A DNA stretch of 64,000 bases, taken from positions 2,065,901-2,129,900 of the forward strand of contig OZ026603.1 of assembly GCA_964020085.1 (NCBI GenBank), given 5' to 3'. Below are positions 42,294 to 52,260 of the stretch, one piece after another. Within the stretch, counting starts at the first letter, position 1. Each line of letters opens with the position of its first letter. The notes under the pieces are model-generated. The model saw only the letters and a list, made by a program, of their open reading frames with translations, was not told the origin of the DNA and did no database searches. The position numbers were made by a program, and so were the translations under genes. The stretch comes from Micromussa lordhowensis. Lineage: Eukaryota; Cnidaria; Anthozoa; Scleractinia; Lobophylliidae.

Positions 42294-42523
42294 TTTACCT
42301 CCGAGCAACTCGAGAGAAAATGGCGCCGGTTTGCATCCGTGAAAAGCGAACAAATCATCCAAATTTATTTGTTTTTGGTGTTTATTATCTCACTGTTTTA
42401 GTATATACTAAAACAACTATTCACCTCAGTGTCGGTGGCTAGCGGTGGATATTTACCTCGCCGCTTCGCGGCTCGGTAAACATCCACCGCTAGCCACCTC
42501 CACTTCGGTGAATAGTTGTTAAT
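42287..42523. repeat. Repeat unit containing complete foldback 1
   Basis: The unit starts CTATTTACCTCCGAGCAACT, includes GAGAGAAAATGGCG, the 20-nt palindrome GTTTTAGTATATACTAAAAC and the full foldback (42412..42520). A second copy at 42829..43003 is direct and lacks the left half of the foldback. Confidence 0.75.
42412..42520. repeat. Foldback 1: 109-nt palindrome with CTCG...CTCG centre
   Basis: The left arm begins AACAACTATTCACC and holds GGTGGCTAGCGGTGGAT, then TTTACC. The right arm is its near-perfect reverse complement and ends GGTGAATAGTTGTT. At the exact centre, CTCG (42457-42460) and CTCG (42472-42475) flank CCGCTTCGCGG, itself a small hairpin. The two CTCG blocks face each other but cannot pair, giving a built-in internal loop. 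Confidence 0.88.
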
Positions 42524-42712
42524 TATTATTCAACAAATTGTAACACTATCCAAATATGGTCATGATGCTCTCGATATCTGTCATCCGTAGGTAACAGATA
42601 TCCGGCGTTATACGTAGCTTCGTACGTGGGAAGAAAAAGTGAAGTGAGAAAATGTCGACAGAGAGATTAACAAGGATTTAGGCTGTTTTGTTATTAATTT
42701 ATTGAATAATAA

Positions 42713-42826
42713 AACAATTATCTTGCTCAATCTCACGGAATATCGTCTGATTTTAGCCGACTCGGCCTACGGCCTCGTCGGCTAAGTATCAGACGATATT
42801 CCGCGCGATTTCGCAGGATAATTGTT
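42713..42826. repeat. Foldback 2: 114-nt palindrome with CTCG...CTCG centre
   Basis: Arms run from AACAATTATCTTGC to the reverse complement GATAATTGTT; the inner arm is GGAATATCGTCTGAT, then TTAGCCGA. Centre: CTCG (42761-42764), GCCTACGGC, CTCG (42774-42777). Apart from the terminal AACAAYTAT the arms do not match foldback 1. A mid-arm stretch is less well matched. Confidence 0.85.
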
Positions 42827-42828
42827 AA

Positions 42829-43003
42829 CTATTTACCTCCGAGCAACTCGAGAGAAAATGGCGTCCGGTTTGCATCCCTGAAAAGTGAAGAAATCATCCA
42901 AATTAATTTGTTTTTGGTGTTTATTATCTCACTGTTTTAGTATTTCGCGGCTCGGTAAATATCCACCGCTAGCCACCTCCACTTCGGTGAATAGTTGTTA
43001 ACT
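42829..43003. repeat. Second copy of the foldback-1 unit, left arm deleted
   Basis: Direct copy of 42287..42523 from CTATTTACCTCCGAGCAACT to GTGAATAGTTGTTAA. After TTTTAGTAT it jumps straight to TTCGCGGCTCGGTAAA: the rest of the TAGTATATACTA palindrome, the whole left arm and the first CTCG are gone. The block GTTAACTATTTAC occurs at both ends (42824 and 42997). Confidence 0.8.
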
Positions 43004-43009
43004 ATTTAC

Positions 43010-44203
43010 ACAACAATGACAATACATATGAAAATACACTTACAATGTAAAATACAGAGATAAAATAATCATAGGGAGAAAAATTACAGAATGTGTGTGG
43101 TGGCCAAAGTAGCAACTGCTTTCGAGTTGGTCACCACCTACTTTCGAGTAAAAAAGAAAATTACACTGAGTTAAAAAAATAAAGAATGAATACAAGTATA
43201 TTGAATGAGATATCGGATTAATGTCCATGATAACACTATGTATTTTGTAATTAGATATGCACAGATCAGCAACTGCAATTTACTATATTATATCAATAAC
43301 TCGCCGGCAAAATTTTAAATATATATTTAGTTATTAAACTTTTATTATATGGAAAAGGAACACTATTTTCTTACCGGACACAGCAGGCAATCCCGAACGA
43401 GGAAGATGGCGCCATCTTGTCCTCTCGGGTAGCCAATCACAGCATAGGATTTAGTTCATCAGTTAGTCATATAATAATGAACAGTTCTTCACAGTTTTAA
43501 TGTATGCAGCCAGTCCTTCTGGAAACCTCTTTGCCTGTCTATGAATTGCTGTCAATCTGAAGTAAACCGATAATGCATATGTATTTAAGACAGTATTTCA
43601 GGCCGCTCACCAGTTTAGGCTTGGTCAAAGAAGGGTGCCAGCAGCCCCACTGCGCTGCTCTTTGGCAAGAACATCTACCATGCTTGTTCTGCACGGGTAC
43701 CAACTCACAATTATGACCTGAGCCAACGCTATTCTGAAATTCGAGCAAATTAAATTCGTCAGGCAGGAGGCTATTTAATTATCCTAAAACAAAGAAATAG
43801 ACCACCTGGGAAAGCTGAAAGAACAGGAGGTGTCACTAACATAAAAGGATCAAGGGACAACTTCAAACAGGAAGATCGTGTTAATTTTGTAAGTCTGCTA
43901 TTCTGTCATCTTTGCTAACGGCGGTCGGAATCTGCATGGCAAGCACAATTAGAAAGTCGTCGCTGAAAGCAAGTTTTAATAAGCGGAAAGCCTAATAAAA
44001 TAGTCGGCTTCATGGCAGGTAATTATTTCGAGCTCCATAGTAACAGCGATATCGTGAAAAGGCCATCTGTCCACAACTGTTTTAGCTTTATGCAAAATGG
44101 GTAAATAACTAACGAAGGCTTTTTATTGACACGTACTCGAGTGACAACCTTAAGTTTTAAAAGCTGTTATTGTCTACCTTGTGGAGATGCCTAATCGAGC
44201 GAC
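43010..44203. other. Upstream region of GPCR A
   Basis: No supported gene; the open frames at 43040 and 43539 (minus) are short and featureless. The promoter of the plus-strand receptor should lie here, but I see no site that I can name with confidence. Confidence 0.45.
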
Positions 44204-45124
44204 ATGAATATTAGTTGCTTTGACGAAAGTTTGAGTTTTGCGGCATCCATCGTTCTCTCAGTGTGGTTCGCCTCCTCTGGTTTAGCAGCTGTAATTGGAA
44301 ATGCAGTGGTGCTGTGGTTGTTCTACAAAAACGAGTCTTTACGAACAATTTCAAACCGGTTTTTAGCCTCACTGTCTGTTGCTGACCTTTTCGTAGGGCT
44401 TGTCATAAACCCTATATGGATGGTTGTAAGGTGTTTGATTCAGCCTCCAAGTACTGATACCGTCTTAACCAAGGTTTTGGACATGCTGTGGATTCACTCA
44501 ACTGCAGCTACAATATTTAACTTATGTTGTGTTTCCATAGACCGATTTATTGCCATTCGCTTTCCTTTTCGTTATCAGGATATTATAACCAAGAAAAGAT
44601 GTTACGCAGTGATTATGATGGTGTGGTTAATCTCACTACTTTTTCCTTTGCCGGTTATATTTGAAGATGTGGAAAAGCTGTGGACGTTTTTAACAGTTCT
44701 AATGGTTGATATTCCAATAGCACTTGTGACTATGTGCTATTTGTGGATTTATAAAGCCGCTAGAAAACAAGCTACAGCAATAAAACGGGTCAATCAGCCA
44801 GGCGGGGAACCAGCTGTTGCAATGGAAAATTACAAAGCTATCAAAACCATTGGTTTTGTATTGGGTGTTTTTCTAGTTTCTTGGATGCCCTCTTTCGTTG
44901 TTTCTGTTGTGCATCATTCTGCAGCAGGCAGTGACTCCTGTATGAATGACAAACTGTACACTGTTGTGTGGCCCTGGATTGAGGCAATCGCCCTCACATC
45001 ATCAGCGATCAACCCTTGGGTGTACTGCTTTCGTAATAGGAGGTTTCGTCAAGCTTTACGCCACAGTTTTCGTTGGTTTTTCTCAATGGAAGTTACTCCA
45101 GAACGTAACCCTGAACCACTGTAA
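44204..45124 (+). CDS. Class A (rhodopsin-like) GPCR, orphan; GPCR A
   Basis: A 306-residue single-exon receptor in the plasma membrane. Seven helices are visible: TM1 with GNAVVLW (Asn33), TM2 with LSVADLFVGL (Asp61), TM3 with CCVSIDRFIAIRF, where DRF (113-115) replaces DRY, TM4 with WLISLLFPLP, TM5, TM6 with VSWMPSF (227-229, lacking the usual Cys of CWxP), and TM7 with NPWVY (270-274) and helix 8 FRNRRFRQAL. Asn2 and Asn43 are in NxS sites. There is no Cys at the top of TM3 and extracellular loop 2 is short without Cys, so the usual disulphide is absent, as in melanocortin and related receptors. No TM7 retinal lysine, so it is not an opsin. Ligand unknown. It is a close paralog of the minus-strand receptor at 55737..56642. 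Confidence 0.92.
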   Translation: MNISCFDESLSFAASIVLSVWFASSGLAAVIGNAVVLWLFYKNESLRTISNRFLASLSVADLFVGLVINPIWMVVRCLIQPPSTDTVLTKVLDMLWIHSTAATIFNLCCVSIDRFIAIRFPFRYQDIITKKRCYAVIMMVWLISLLFPLPVIFEDVEKLWTFLTVLMVDIPIALVTMCYLWIYKAARKQATAIKRVNQPGGEPAVAMENYKAIKTIGFVLGVFLVSWMPSFVVSVVHHSAAGSDSCMNDKLYTVVWPWIEAIALTSSAINPWVYCFRNRRFRQALRHSFRWFFSMEVTPERNPEPL

Positions 45125-45257
45125 AATGATGACATGGTGTTTGTTGGTTATATCACTGAAAGAGTCAGAACTCTGAGAACGACTGTTACCAATCTACTAT
45201 GTTAATCACAATTATGCTGTAGTTTTGACGTGAGGTCTTATTGTTCAGTTTGGTATA

Positions 45258-45263
45258 AATAAA
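45258..45263 (+). terminator. Candidate poly(A) signal of GPCR A
   Basis: AATAAA about 134 nt after the stop codon and about 40 nt before the TTAA-flanked element begins. Confidence 0.45.
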
Positions 45264-45304
45264 AAAAATAGATCATCAGCAAAATATAATGTGAAGCTAG
45301 TTAA

Positions 45305-46153
45305 GGTGGCTCCCTAGAGTTATTACGAAACACCCTCCCTAAAAAGCGCGAGTTATAAAAGGAAACGTAGTTAATTTCTCTTCAAGTTTTCCCCTTGGAG
45401 ATTTACCAGTATGGGTGCTGTTGAAATAAGGCTTATGGTTTGGTTGTCAATTTTCGGATTAAAGCCGTTACCATGGTAACATCTCATCTAATGACAGGCA
45501 GATATATTGCTTATTTCGACCTAAACTCCTTAATATTTATACTTTCCTTTGGTGATTTTTTTTCATACTTCGCCATATCATGGAAATGATATTACCTGAC
45601 ATTATGAACTGGTAAAAAGTCAAGGTTGTTCAGACAGTGTTTCCAATATTCTGTAATTTGTCATTATTCTAAATATATGAGATTAGCTCTGACAGATTTT
45701 TTTAAAAAAAGGTTACTTTATAGGAATTGTATGTGGTTACAACTGAGCCAAATTTTAAAAAAATTCACCGAAGGAAACGTGAGAAAATTAGCATTTATTT
45801 TCGCCGTTGACGTCACAAAAATCAGAAAAACACGCGTGGTATCGCGCGTGGGTATTCATTTAGGCGCGCGCTCAGGTGACGTCATGTATCGCATGCGAGA
45901 AAGCAACAGTAAATTAGAGCTCTTTTACCGGTTATTTATAGAGCTTTTTTGTCATATTTTGTCATAAACACATGTTTGAACGGAGTTTGAAACTATTGCT
46001 ACTTATACCGAAGTGATTTAACGCTTTTCAAGTGCTGAAGTGATTTTCTTAGGGTTACTTGCGTCATTTTTGAGAACGCGCGAATATTACTGACGTTTGG
46101 CAGGCAATGGTAGCGCGCGCTAATGAGTCTAAGAAAAACTCTAGGGAGCCACC
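45305..46153. mobile_element. TTAA-flanked DNA element (849 nt), piggyBac-type ends
   Basis: Perfect 17-nt inverted ends (GGTGGCTCCCTAGAGTT) bounded by TTAA on both sides mark this as a complete element inserted just behind GPCR A. It has no transposase. The 113-codon open frame inside (45626..45967, plus) shows no domain. The right half is GC-rich with two full CRE-type sites (TGACGTCA at 45808-45815 and 45877-45884) and GCGCGC blocks. Confidence 0.85.
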
Positions 46154-46246
46154 TTAAGGTAATTCCTCTCAAATAAAAGTGACAATAGATTTTCGTTCAA
46201 ACTCTGTCCACTGAATATTTATCATATGAGAATTTCAATTTTGAAA

Positions 46247-46660
46247 TAAAAAAGGAGGGTGCCCATGCTCATTAAGGAGCACCGAGGCATTGAAAATGCC
46301 CCATTTTAGGATTATTTAGTGCTTATTAGAAGAACACATTCCTAGTAATAATTGTAAATTTTTGTGACCGAGACTTTTGAGAACATGTATTAATCTACAG
46401 TCAATACATTGTGTCGGACAAAAATAAACATTTTAGGTTTGAATTAGACAGAAAGCTGAATTCTTGATTAAAATTTGAACCAAATTTCTTGATATGGTTA
46501 CCAAACGGCAAATAGAAAAGACCACAGTTTATCCGCTATTTTTCTTATTTATTCAATTTTCAGCAATAGAAATCAGATGAGTCTTTTCTCACGCAAAGCT
46601 TATGATAAGTTGATTACAATGACTAGAAAAAAAGGTGGGGTGCCCATGCTTGTTGGTGAG
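46247..46660. repeat. Diverged direct repeat pair
   Basis: AAAAAGGAGGGTGCCCATGC (about 46249) and AAAAAGGTGGGGTGCCCATG (about 46630) occur in the same orientation about 380 nt apart. Origin unclear. Confidence 0.4.
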
Positions 46661-46734
46661 CTATAGCCATTTTTAAACTGACAGAGCTCAATATCAAGAC
46701 AAATTCTCCATGTTTTCAGTGTGCGCGGGCACGA

Positions 46735-46787
46735 GCGCGTGCTAATGACGCCATAAATTATGCGCAGTAAGGATGCGTAATGCAAAA
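46735..46787. repeat. Dispersed GC-rich repeat, copy 1
   Basis: GCGCGTGCTAATGACGCC followed by TGCGCAGTAAGGATGCG and AATGCAAAAC matches the block at 59747..59800 in the same order and orientation. In both places it abuts a transposase fragment. Confidence 0.6.
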
Positions 46788-46818
46788 CATTGCGCATCCC
46801 TACTGCGCACGATCGCAA

Positions 46819-47419
46819 CATTCAGCGCAACATATCCCAACATTGTTGGGCGCAACATGTTGCGCGCGTTTGGCCAGCCTGCTGCGACATGTTGCGACAT
46901 GTTGTAATCGTTTGGCCAGGTTCGTGCAACAATGTTGCGTCTAGGCATGCGCAATAGCTTTTCTAAACGTCATTTGTAAACATGGCGGAAAGTGGCGCGC
47001 AATTTGAATTCTACGACGAGGCATTTTAAAAGCTGATTTACCTGAGAATGGTGTGAAAATCTGCAGGTTTCATTCGAAACATTTCCCTGTAACCCGCCAC
47101 GTCTTCAATCATCAGCTCCTGTACTATGTTGGCAAAGTAGCCTTTCTCCTGCCTCCTCTTGAGCCACAACCTAGTTTTTCCTCTTTTTACTTCTCTCTCG
47201 TTGTCCTCTACAAGCAGCACTAGAGAACATGCCACAACTTTGCGACGCCAACGGCGAAATCGCTCATGAACATACTCCATGTTTACGTCCGAGACGACAG
47301 GAGATTGGGGGCAATAAATATTCGCTGAAATTGCGTAGATTGTTGCGTGATGTTGCGTGCGTTTGGCCAGCCCTTCGCAACAAGATCCAACAATGTTGGG
47401 ACGGATGTTGCGCTGAATG
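46819..47419 (-). mobile_element. PIF/Harbinger deletion derivative with first transposase exon
   Basis: Inverted ends start CATTCAGCGCAACAT and include CCCAACATTGTTGG and GTTTGGCCAGCC blocks. The minus-strand frame 47280..47038 encodes FRRWRRKVVA, then WLKRRQEKGYFANIVQELM and DVAGYREMFRMKPADFHTIL, the usual N-terminal part of Harbinger transposases (Arg-rich, then W-x-x-R, then MKPADF-type block). Translation ends at a consensus donor (CTCAG|GTAAAT), so this is the first exon only; the catalytic DDE part is missing and the other terminal repeat follows at once. No clear target duplication. Confidence 0.72.
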
Positions 47420-48600
47420 GTGACCTATATTTTTTATTACATAAACTTGGTGTAACAATTATCCTCTTTAAGTTAAAATGTTAAGAAAAAAATTGTTCGC
47501 ACAAATCCGTTACTCGAGGATGCAAATTATGACCTCGAAAACTACAACTTGAGGAACATTTTGAGTCAGTGTCATTTAGAATCGTGTGATTTTTCCCTAA
47601 GTTATAGATTACATTGTTCCAAGTGCTCGAGAAGTTATGCCTATCAAGATTTTTTCATGTTTTGCGTTAATAACCTTTGCTTCCAGCTACCGCAAAGTGT
47701 AACGAGAACTGATGAAATAACGCGCGTGATTAGGCATACACGGGCCGAGATTGATCCATCATATCTCTTAAGCGAGCACGGTGACTCCCCATTTTAATTT
47801 CATTTTTGGAGTATCACTATACTTTGCATGGACAAAGTTTGAAACAAATCTTGTGCTGGGTTCTATTTCGGAGGAATGGCCTTAATCTCTCTGTAAAATT
47901 TATCTCACTTTCAGTATTTTTCTGTGAGAACTTAAAGCGACAAGTTATGTTACTACTGCTCACCCGGAAGGCGGACAACTCGTATGTTTTTAGATGTCAT
48001 CACGCTAGCTAATATAAACAAGTTATGCGCAGTGGAACCGTTTATCTGCCTTACATACGGCGACTGCGCCCACAGTACGTACTGCAATCAAAACCGAACT
48101 GCTTAGCACGAACTGTAACGTTCTTTTTGTTGGAGTTTTGAAGATTTTCCCTTGTTATTCTGTTAGCTTGTTTCCTGGCGGCTTTAAAAATGGAAAAATG
48201 ACACAAAGTGACAACCGTTATTGGAAGTATGAAATTTTATTCCGTACTCATTCTGAAATCGTCAAATCACTACCACTACTGAGACGGGGAGCAACTCAAT
48301 TATTTGCCAAAATTAATTACAGTCCATGTATCTTTTTGAACCTGACCAATTAGAAGAAAGTTGACCAATTTTAAAAAACACTAACCAAGAACAATGGATG
48401 GCAATCGTTTTCTTAAACAGACCAATGAAGTTGACACCTACAAACAAAAGTTAAAGAAATTACTTCCCGTGAAAAATTAAAACCGACAAGCTCATACATG
48501 CTGCGTGCCTTTTGTTCATTTTTCCCTGTTAGTAGCATGGCAAAGAACGCTTAGCTTGGCAAAACTCTTTCCGCTTTTGTTGTCGTAGACTCATGATCAC
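47420..48600. other. Spacer before the GPCR pseudogene
   Basis: Open frames at 47549, 47806 and 48138 are 60-80 codons and show no domain. No element with clear ends seen. Confidence 0.45.
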
Positions 48601-48605
48601 TTAAC

Positions 48606-49175
48606 ATGGACATTAGCTGCTTGAACGAAGGGCTAAGCATTGCAAGCCTCCACGATTCTCTCAGTGTGGCTTTTCTTGTCCGCTGATTTAGCAGCTGTCA
48701 CTGGAAATACAGCAGCGCTGTGGTTGTTCAGTCTACAAAACCGAGTCTTTAGGAACAATTCTAAACCAGAATTTAGCCTCGTTGTGCTTTCAAGTCCGTC
48801 CTCGGAAACGCGATTTCCGCCATTCTGAGGCAAAGTGTTGTCACTTTGTGCTATTTTGGATTCAGTTTCAAAGTCGCCAGAACAGAAAACAAGCTAGACT
48901 GAGAACACCTGAATCTGAAAACTCCCCCGGAAGTTCTGTAGTTGAAGCTATACAAAATCATAAAGCTATCAAGACCAATGGTTTCTTCGATGCCTTCTTT
49001 AGTAGTATCCGTTGCGGAATATGTCAGAGCAAGAGAAATTTTAAAGTGCGTTGATCATAAGCTTGTCAATGTTGTGTTCCTTGGATTTACATCATCGGCG
49101 ACCGGCTGATCAAGCCTTGAATTTACTGTTTCTGAAATGGCGAGATTCGCGGAACTTGACGCCGGAATCTACATC
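48606..49175 (+). pseudogene. Decayed GPCR copy
   Basis: The DNA from ATGGACATTAGCTGC follows the start of the intact receptors (CTCTCAGTGTGG, TTAGCAGCTGT, GTGCTGTGGTTGTTC-like and AAACCAGAATTTAGCCTC blocks) but shifts frame within TM1. After the TM2 start it jumps to the TM5/loop-3 region (CTTTGTGCTATTTTGGAT, then AAAACAAGCTAGAC and a GAATCTGAAAACTC loop), so TM2 to most of TM5 is deleted. TM6 is cut again near GATGCCTTCTTTAGTAGT, and a TM7 stub (CATCATCGGCGACCGGCTGA, TGGCGAGATTCGCGGA) closes it. Loop-3 and TM6 wording is closer to GPCR B than to GPCR A. Non-functional. Confidence 0.88.
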
Positions 49176-49431
49176 ATTGTCCACGTCTTCACTCAAGAAC
49201 TAAGACAGAACTTACACTAGAGTCAGATTGGAATCACAGTGTTTAAAATTCCGCGACTCATGCCAGTTAGGCAGTCAAAGAACAGAGACAGAGTACTGCG
49301 ATTCATATGATACATACATGTATGCTTTACTATTTGATGTGTAGGTTTGAGAAAAGGCAGCCAAGGGGCTGTTGAATGAAATGAATTTCTATGTAAAACT
49401 ACAAAAATAAACACGAGGAAAAATATGCATA

Positions 49432-49874
49432 CAGTCGAACCTCTATTAAACTGCCACCTATTAAGCGGGCAGTTATCAAAGTCCCGAAATTATTGTCAGT
49501 AAAATACTGTAAATAAAATCCCTAATAACCAGCCACCTCTATTAAGCGGCTGTGGTTATCTTTTGAACGTCCTTATGTGGGTTTTTTTATTGTCTTGACC
49601 CCGTTCAAACGGCCACCCAAACAATACACGTAAATTACCTATGTTTTGGAAAAAGCGATGGCAGATAAGAGTCCGTAATAGAAGATGACGAGTGATAAAA
49701 ACATTCAAACACACGTTTAATAAGATTGTCTTAAGTGACTCCATGCTCACTAAGACATTAACCTGATGGTGAAAATATGCAAGGTTCACCAACCTCTACT
49801 AAGCGGTCAACCCCTATTTAGCGGACACATCCCATTTCCTCGAGGGTGACCGCTTAATAGGCGTTCGACTTTTG
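49432..49874. mobile_element. pogo/Tigger-like MITE
   Basis: Left end CAGTCGAACCTCTATTAA and reversed right end AGTCGAACGCCTATTAAGCG are diverged inverted repeats, with subterminal CCACCTCTATTAAGCGG and CTACTAAGCGGTCAACC. This end wording is typical of pogo-class elements. No transposase. Confidence 0.65.
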
Positions 49875-50206
49875 AACAACCTGTATATTAGCTTATCTAT
49901 GATCTGCCATCTTTCTATGCATTTACTGTTCATATATGTATATAATTTCTATCTCTATTGTAACTAATTGATGTGTCATGTTATTGTTTTGTACGTGTCA
50001 GTGACCAACACGAAAGCTAATGCTACTTTGGTCACTGAGCACAATTTTTCTGGTTATGTATTGTTTAATCTCTTTCTTTTTGTATTTCTTGTAATTTCTG
50101 TAAATGTTGATCTTGTTATATTTTGTAAATAGTGCATAATAATAAAAATCTGAAAATCTGACTGTATAAGCAAACACGACTCCCATTGGTCCTTTTGTTT
50201 TATCGT

Positions 50207-52260
50207 TGACCTTCAAAGTTTGGCTCTTACGAGTATATCTTTTAACGATCTCCCTTTTCTGTACGAAAGGATGGGAGGGTCTTTAAAAATTTCTCTAAGC
50301 GCAGGTTGATTCTTTACAAGGTGCCACTTTGCCATTACATTCTTAAGATTAGGCACAGAAGGTCGGTATTCTGTTTTGTGCGTCTTTTATTTATTTTGTA
50401 GCGCCGATGATCTTTCGCTAAAGTTAACTTCTGAAAGTATCTTCTCTGAAAGGTTATCTGTATAACCCCTCGCTCGTAACTTTCGTTTGAATTGCCTATT
50501 GTTAACTTCAAACGTTTTCTTTGAGGAGTTAGTTCTAAGAAGTCTTAAAGCTTCACCTTTAATGAAGCCTTTCCTGACGCCCGGAGGGTGACAGGAGGAA
50601 AATTCTGTGTATTGGAAAGATTCCGTCGGTTTGAAATGTGTTCGCACGTCAAGGATAGATTCTCTTTCGAATCTGTAGCCCTTATAGATACATGTATCCA
50701 GAAAAGTTGTTTCTATGTCTGAAATCTCAGCCGTAAATTTTATGGTCGGATGGTAATTGTTAGCTAGTTCTGTGAACGAGCCTATGCTTTTCTCATGAAG
50801 ACATTGGCAAAAGCCACTGCCATCTTTGTGCCCATAGCGGTTCCGTGTGTCTGGAGATAGTGTTTCCCGTTAAATTGGAAATAGTTTTCGTCTTAAAGAT
50901 GAGTTGTAGCATTTCTCTAATGTATTGAGTTGGTATGGGAGGGTTATTTTTATAGAATATTTCGTATACATTGCACACAGTGGTTATCCCTTCCTCCTGT
51001 GGAATATTGGTATATAGGCTCGTTACGTCCATTGAGACTAGGACTGCGAGTATTTTCTTCGACCTTTGTTTTTTTCTATGAAGTTAATAAAATCCGTTGT
51101 ATCTTTAAGATACGAATTTTGTGCTTTAGCGATAGGCTGAAGGAGGTAGTCGCAAAAGATGATATTCGTTCTGTAGGGCCTTCACAGCCCGAAATGATAG
51201 GTCTCCCAACTGGATTTGGTTTGTGAATCTTTGTAAGGGTGTAGAAAACTGGAATACGAGACGGGTTTTATGTGAGTGCCATTTTTCTGTCATTGCATCA
51301 GTATGCTCGCCATGGCTTAGTGATTTTATGAGATGCGTTACTTTCTTATAAGTTTCAGATACCATTGGAGATGAGAGGGCTTTGTAGTTTTTTTCAACAT
51401 CCAGTTGTATCTGCCCATGTATTTCGTCTTCTTTATGCATAATGACCCTAGATGTACCTTTGTCTGCCTTTTTTATGTTTATGTTTGGGTTTTGTTTCAG
51501 CTCTTTGATTGCTAGATGTTCGTTGGGTGGCAGGTTGTTTTTAGGCTTAAATATCTGTATCTCCGCCAGTTGAGTTTTGACCTCTTCTAAATACGTTTCA
51601 AGTGCGACCGATGGTTGAACGGGCGGCTCCCAGTTTGATTTCACATGGAAAGGAGGTGGCTTTTATCTCTACCGTGGAAGATAAACTGTAGGCGCATTCG
51701 CCTTGCAAAAGTTGCGAAATCGTTTAGGAGCGCTTTTCTTATGCGACTTTCATTTGTCACGGGTGTAGGAATAGAGTTGAGCCCCCTTGACAGAACTGGT
51801 TGATTTCGTCGCGTGTAAGATCGTAATCTGAGAGGTTCTTTATGTGTGCTTTCTTCGATTCCATTGTTTTCTTAGCTAGATCGTGCTGCATTGTTTTTTT
51901 TTTTCTATCCCTGCGCTTTTTTGTGGATATGGGACGTTTGTTCTTTCCCTTTTTTGATTTGGGGGAATTTGCAGACACAGATAACACTCTGGGATAAGAT
52001 TCAACTTCTTTATTTTGTTCTCTCTCTAATTCCGTCATCTTTTCATTTAGTTTTGACACTTTTTTTCTGGATTCGTTCGATCTTATCAGCATGTTCTTTA
52101 GCTGACAGTTGCCTATTCTTAATCAGTGCAGCATCAGTGCTTTATTGTGATCCAAGCTGCTCGCGTTTTCTTAGATTGACAGTGTATCTTTCGATTCGCC
52201 TGTAGTGAAACCTAGTTAGAGTGTCTAGGAATTTTTTTTCCGCGCCTTTTCGGGTAAAGG
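50207..52260 (-). mobile_element. Dead Penelope-like element (reverse transcriptase part)
   Basis: Read on the minus strand it gives, in order, a Lys-rich N-terminus (52092..51757), LSDYDLTRDEINQ, ESRIRKALLNDFATFARRMR, KSNWEPP, the AIKELKQNPNINIKKADKG block, DVTSLYTNIPQEEGI, a [17 protein letters not shown] block, then NYHPTIKFTAEIS, TTFLDTCIYKG, CHPPGVRKGFIKGEALRLLR and the end YRKGRSLKDILVRAKL. These are the hallmarks of Penelope-like reverse transcriptases. Frame breaks lie near 51790, 51240 and 50820-50900. Between FANVFM and NYHPT the stretch that should carry the catalytic Tyr-x-Asp-Asp is missing. No GIY-YIG endonuclease follows. Confidence 0.88.

Noticed and set aside
44204..45124. 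Opsin identity for the receptors
   Set aside because: TM7 has no retinal-binding lysine (IALTSSAINPWVY) and TM6 lacks the opsin CWxPY pattern.
45626..45967. 113-codon open frame inside the TTAA-flanked element
   Set aside because: No similarity to transposase motifs (no DDE/DDD pattern) and it runs through CRE and GCGCGC blocks; judged non-coding.
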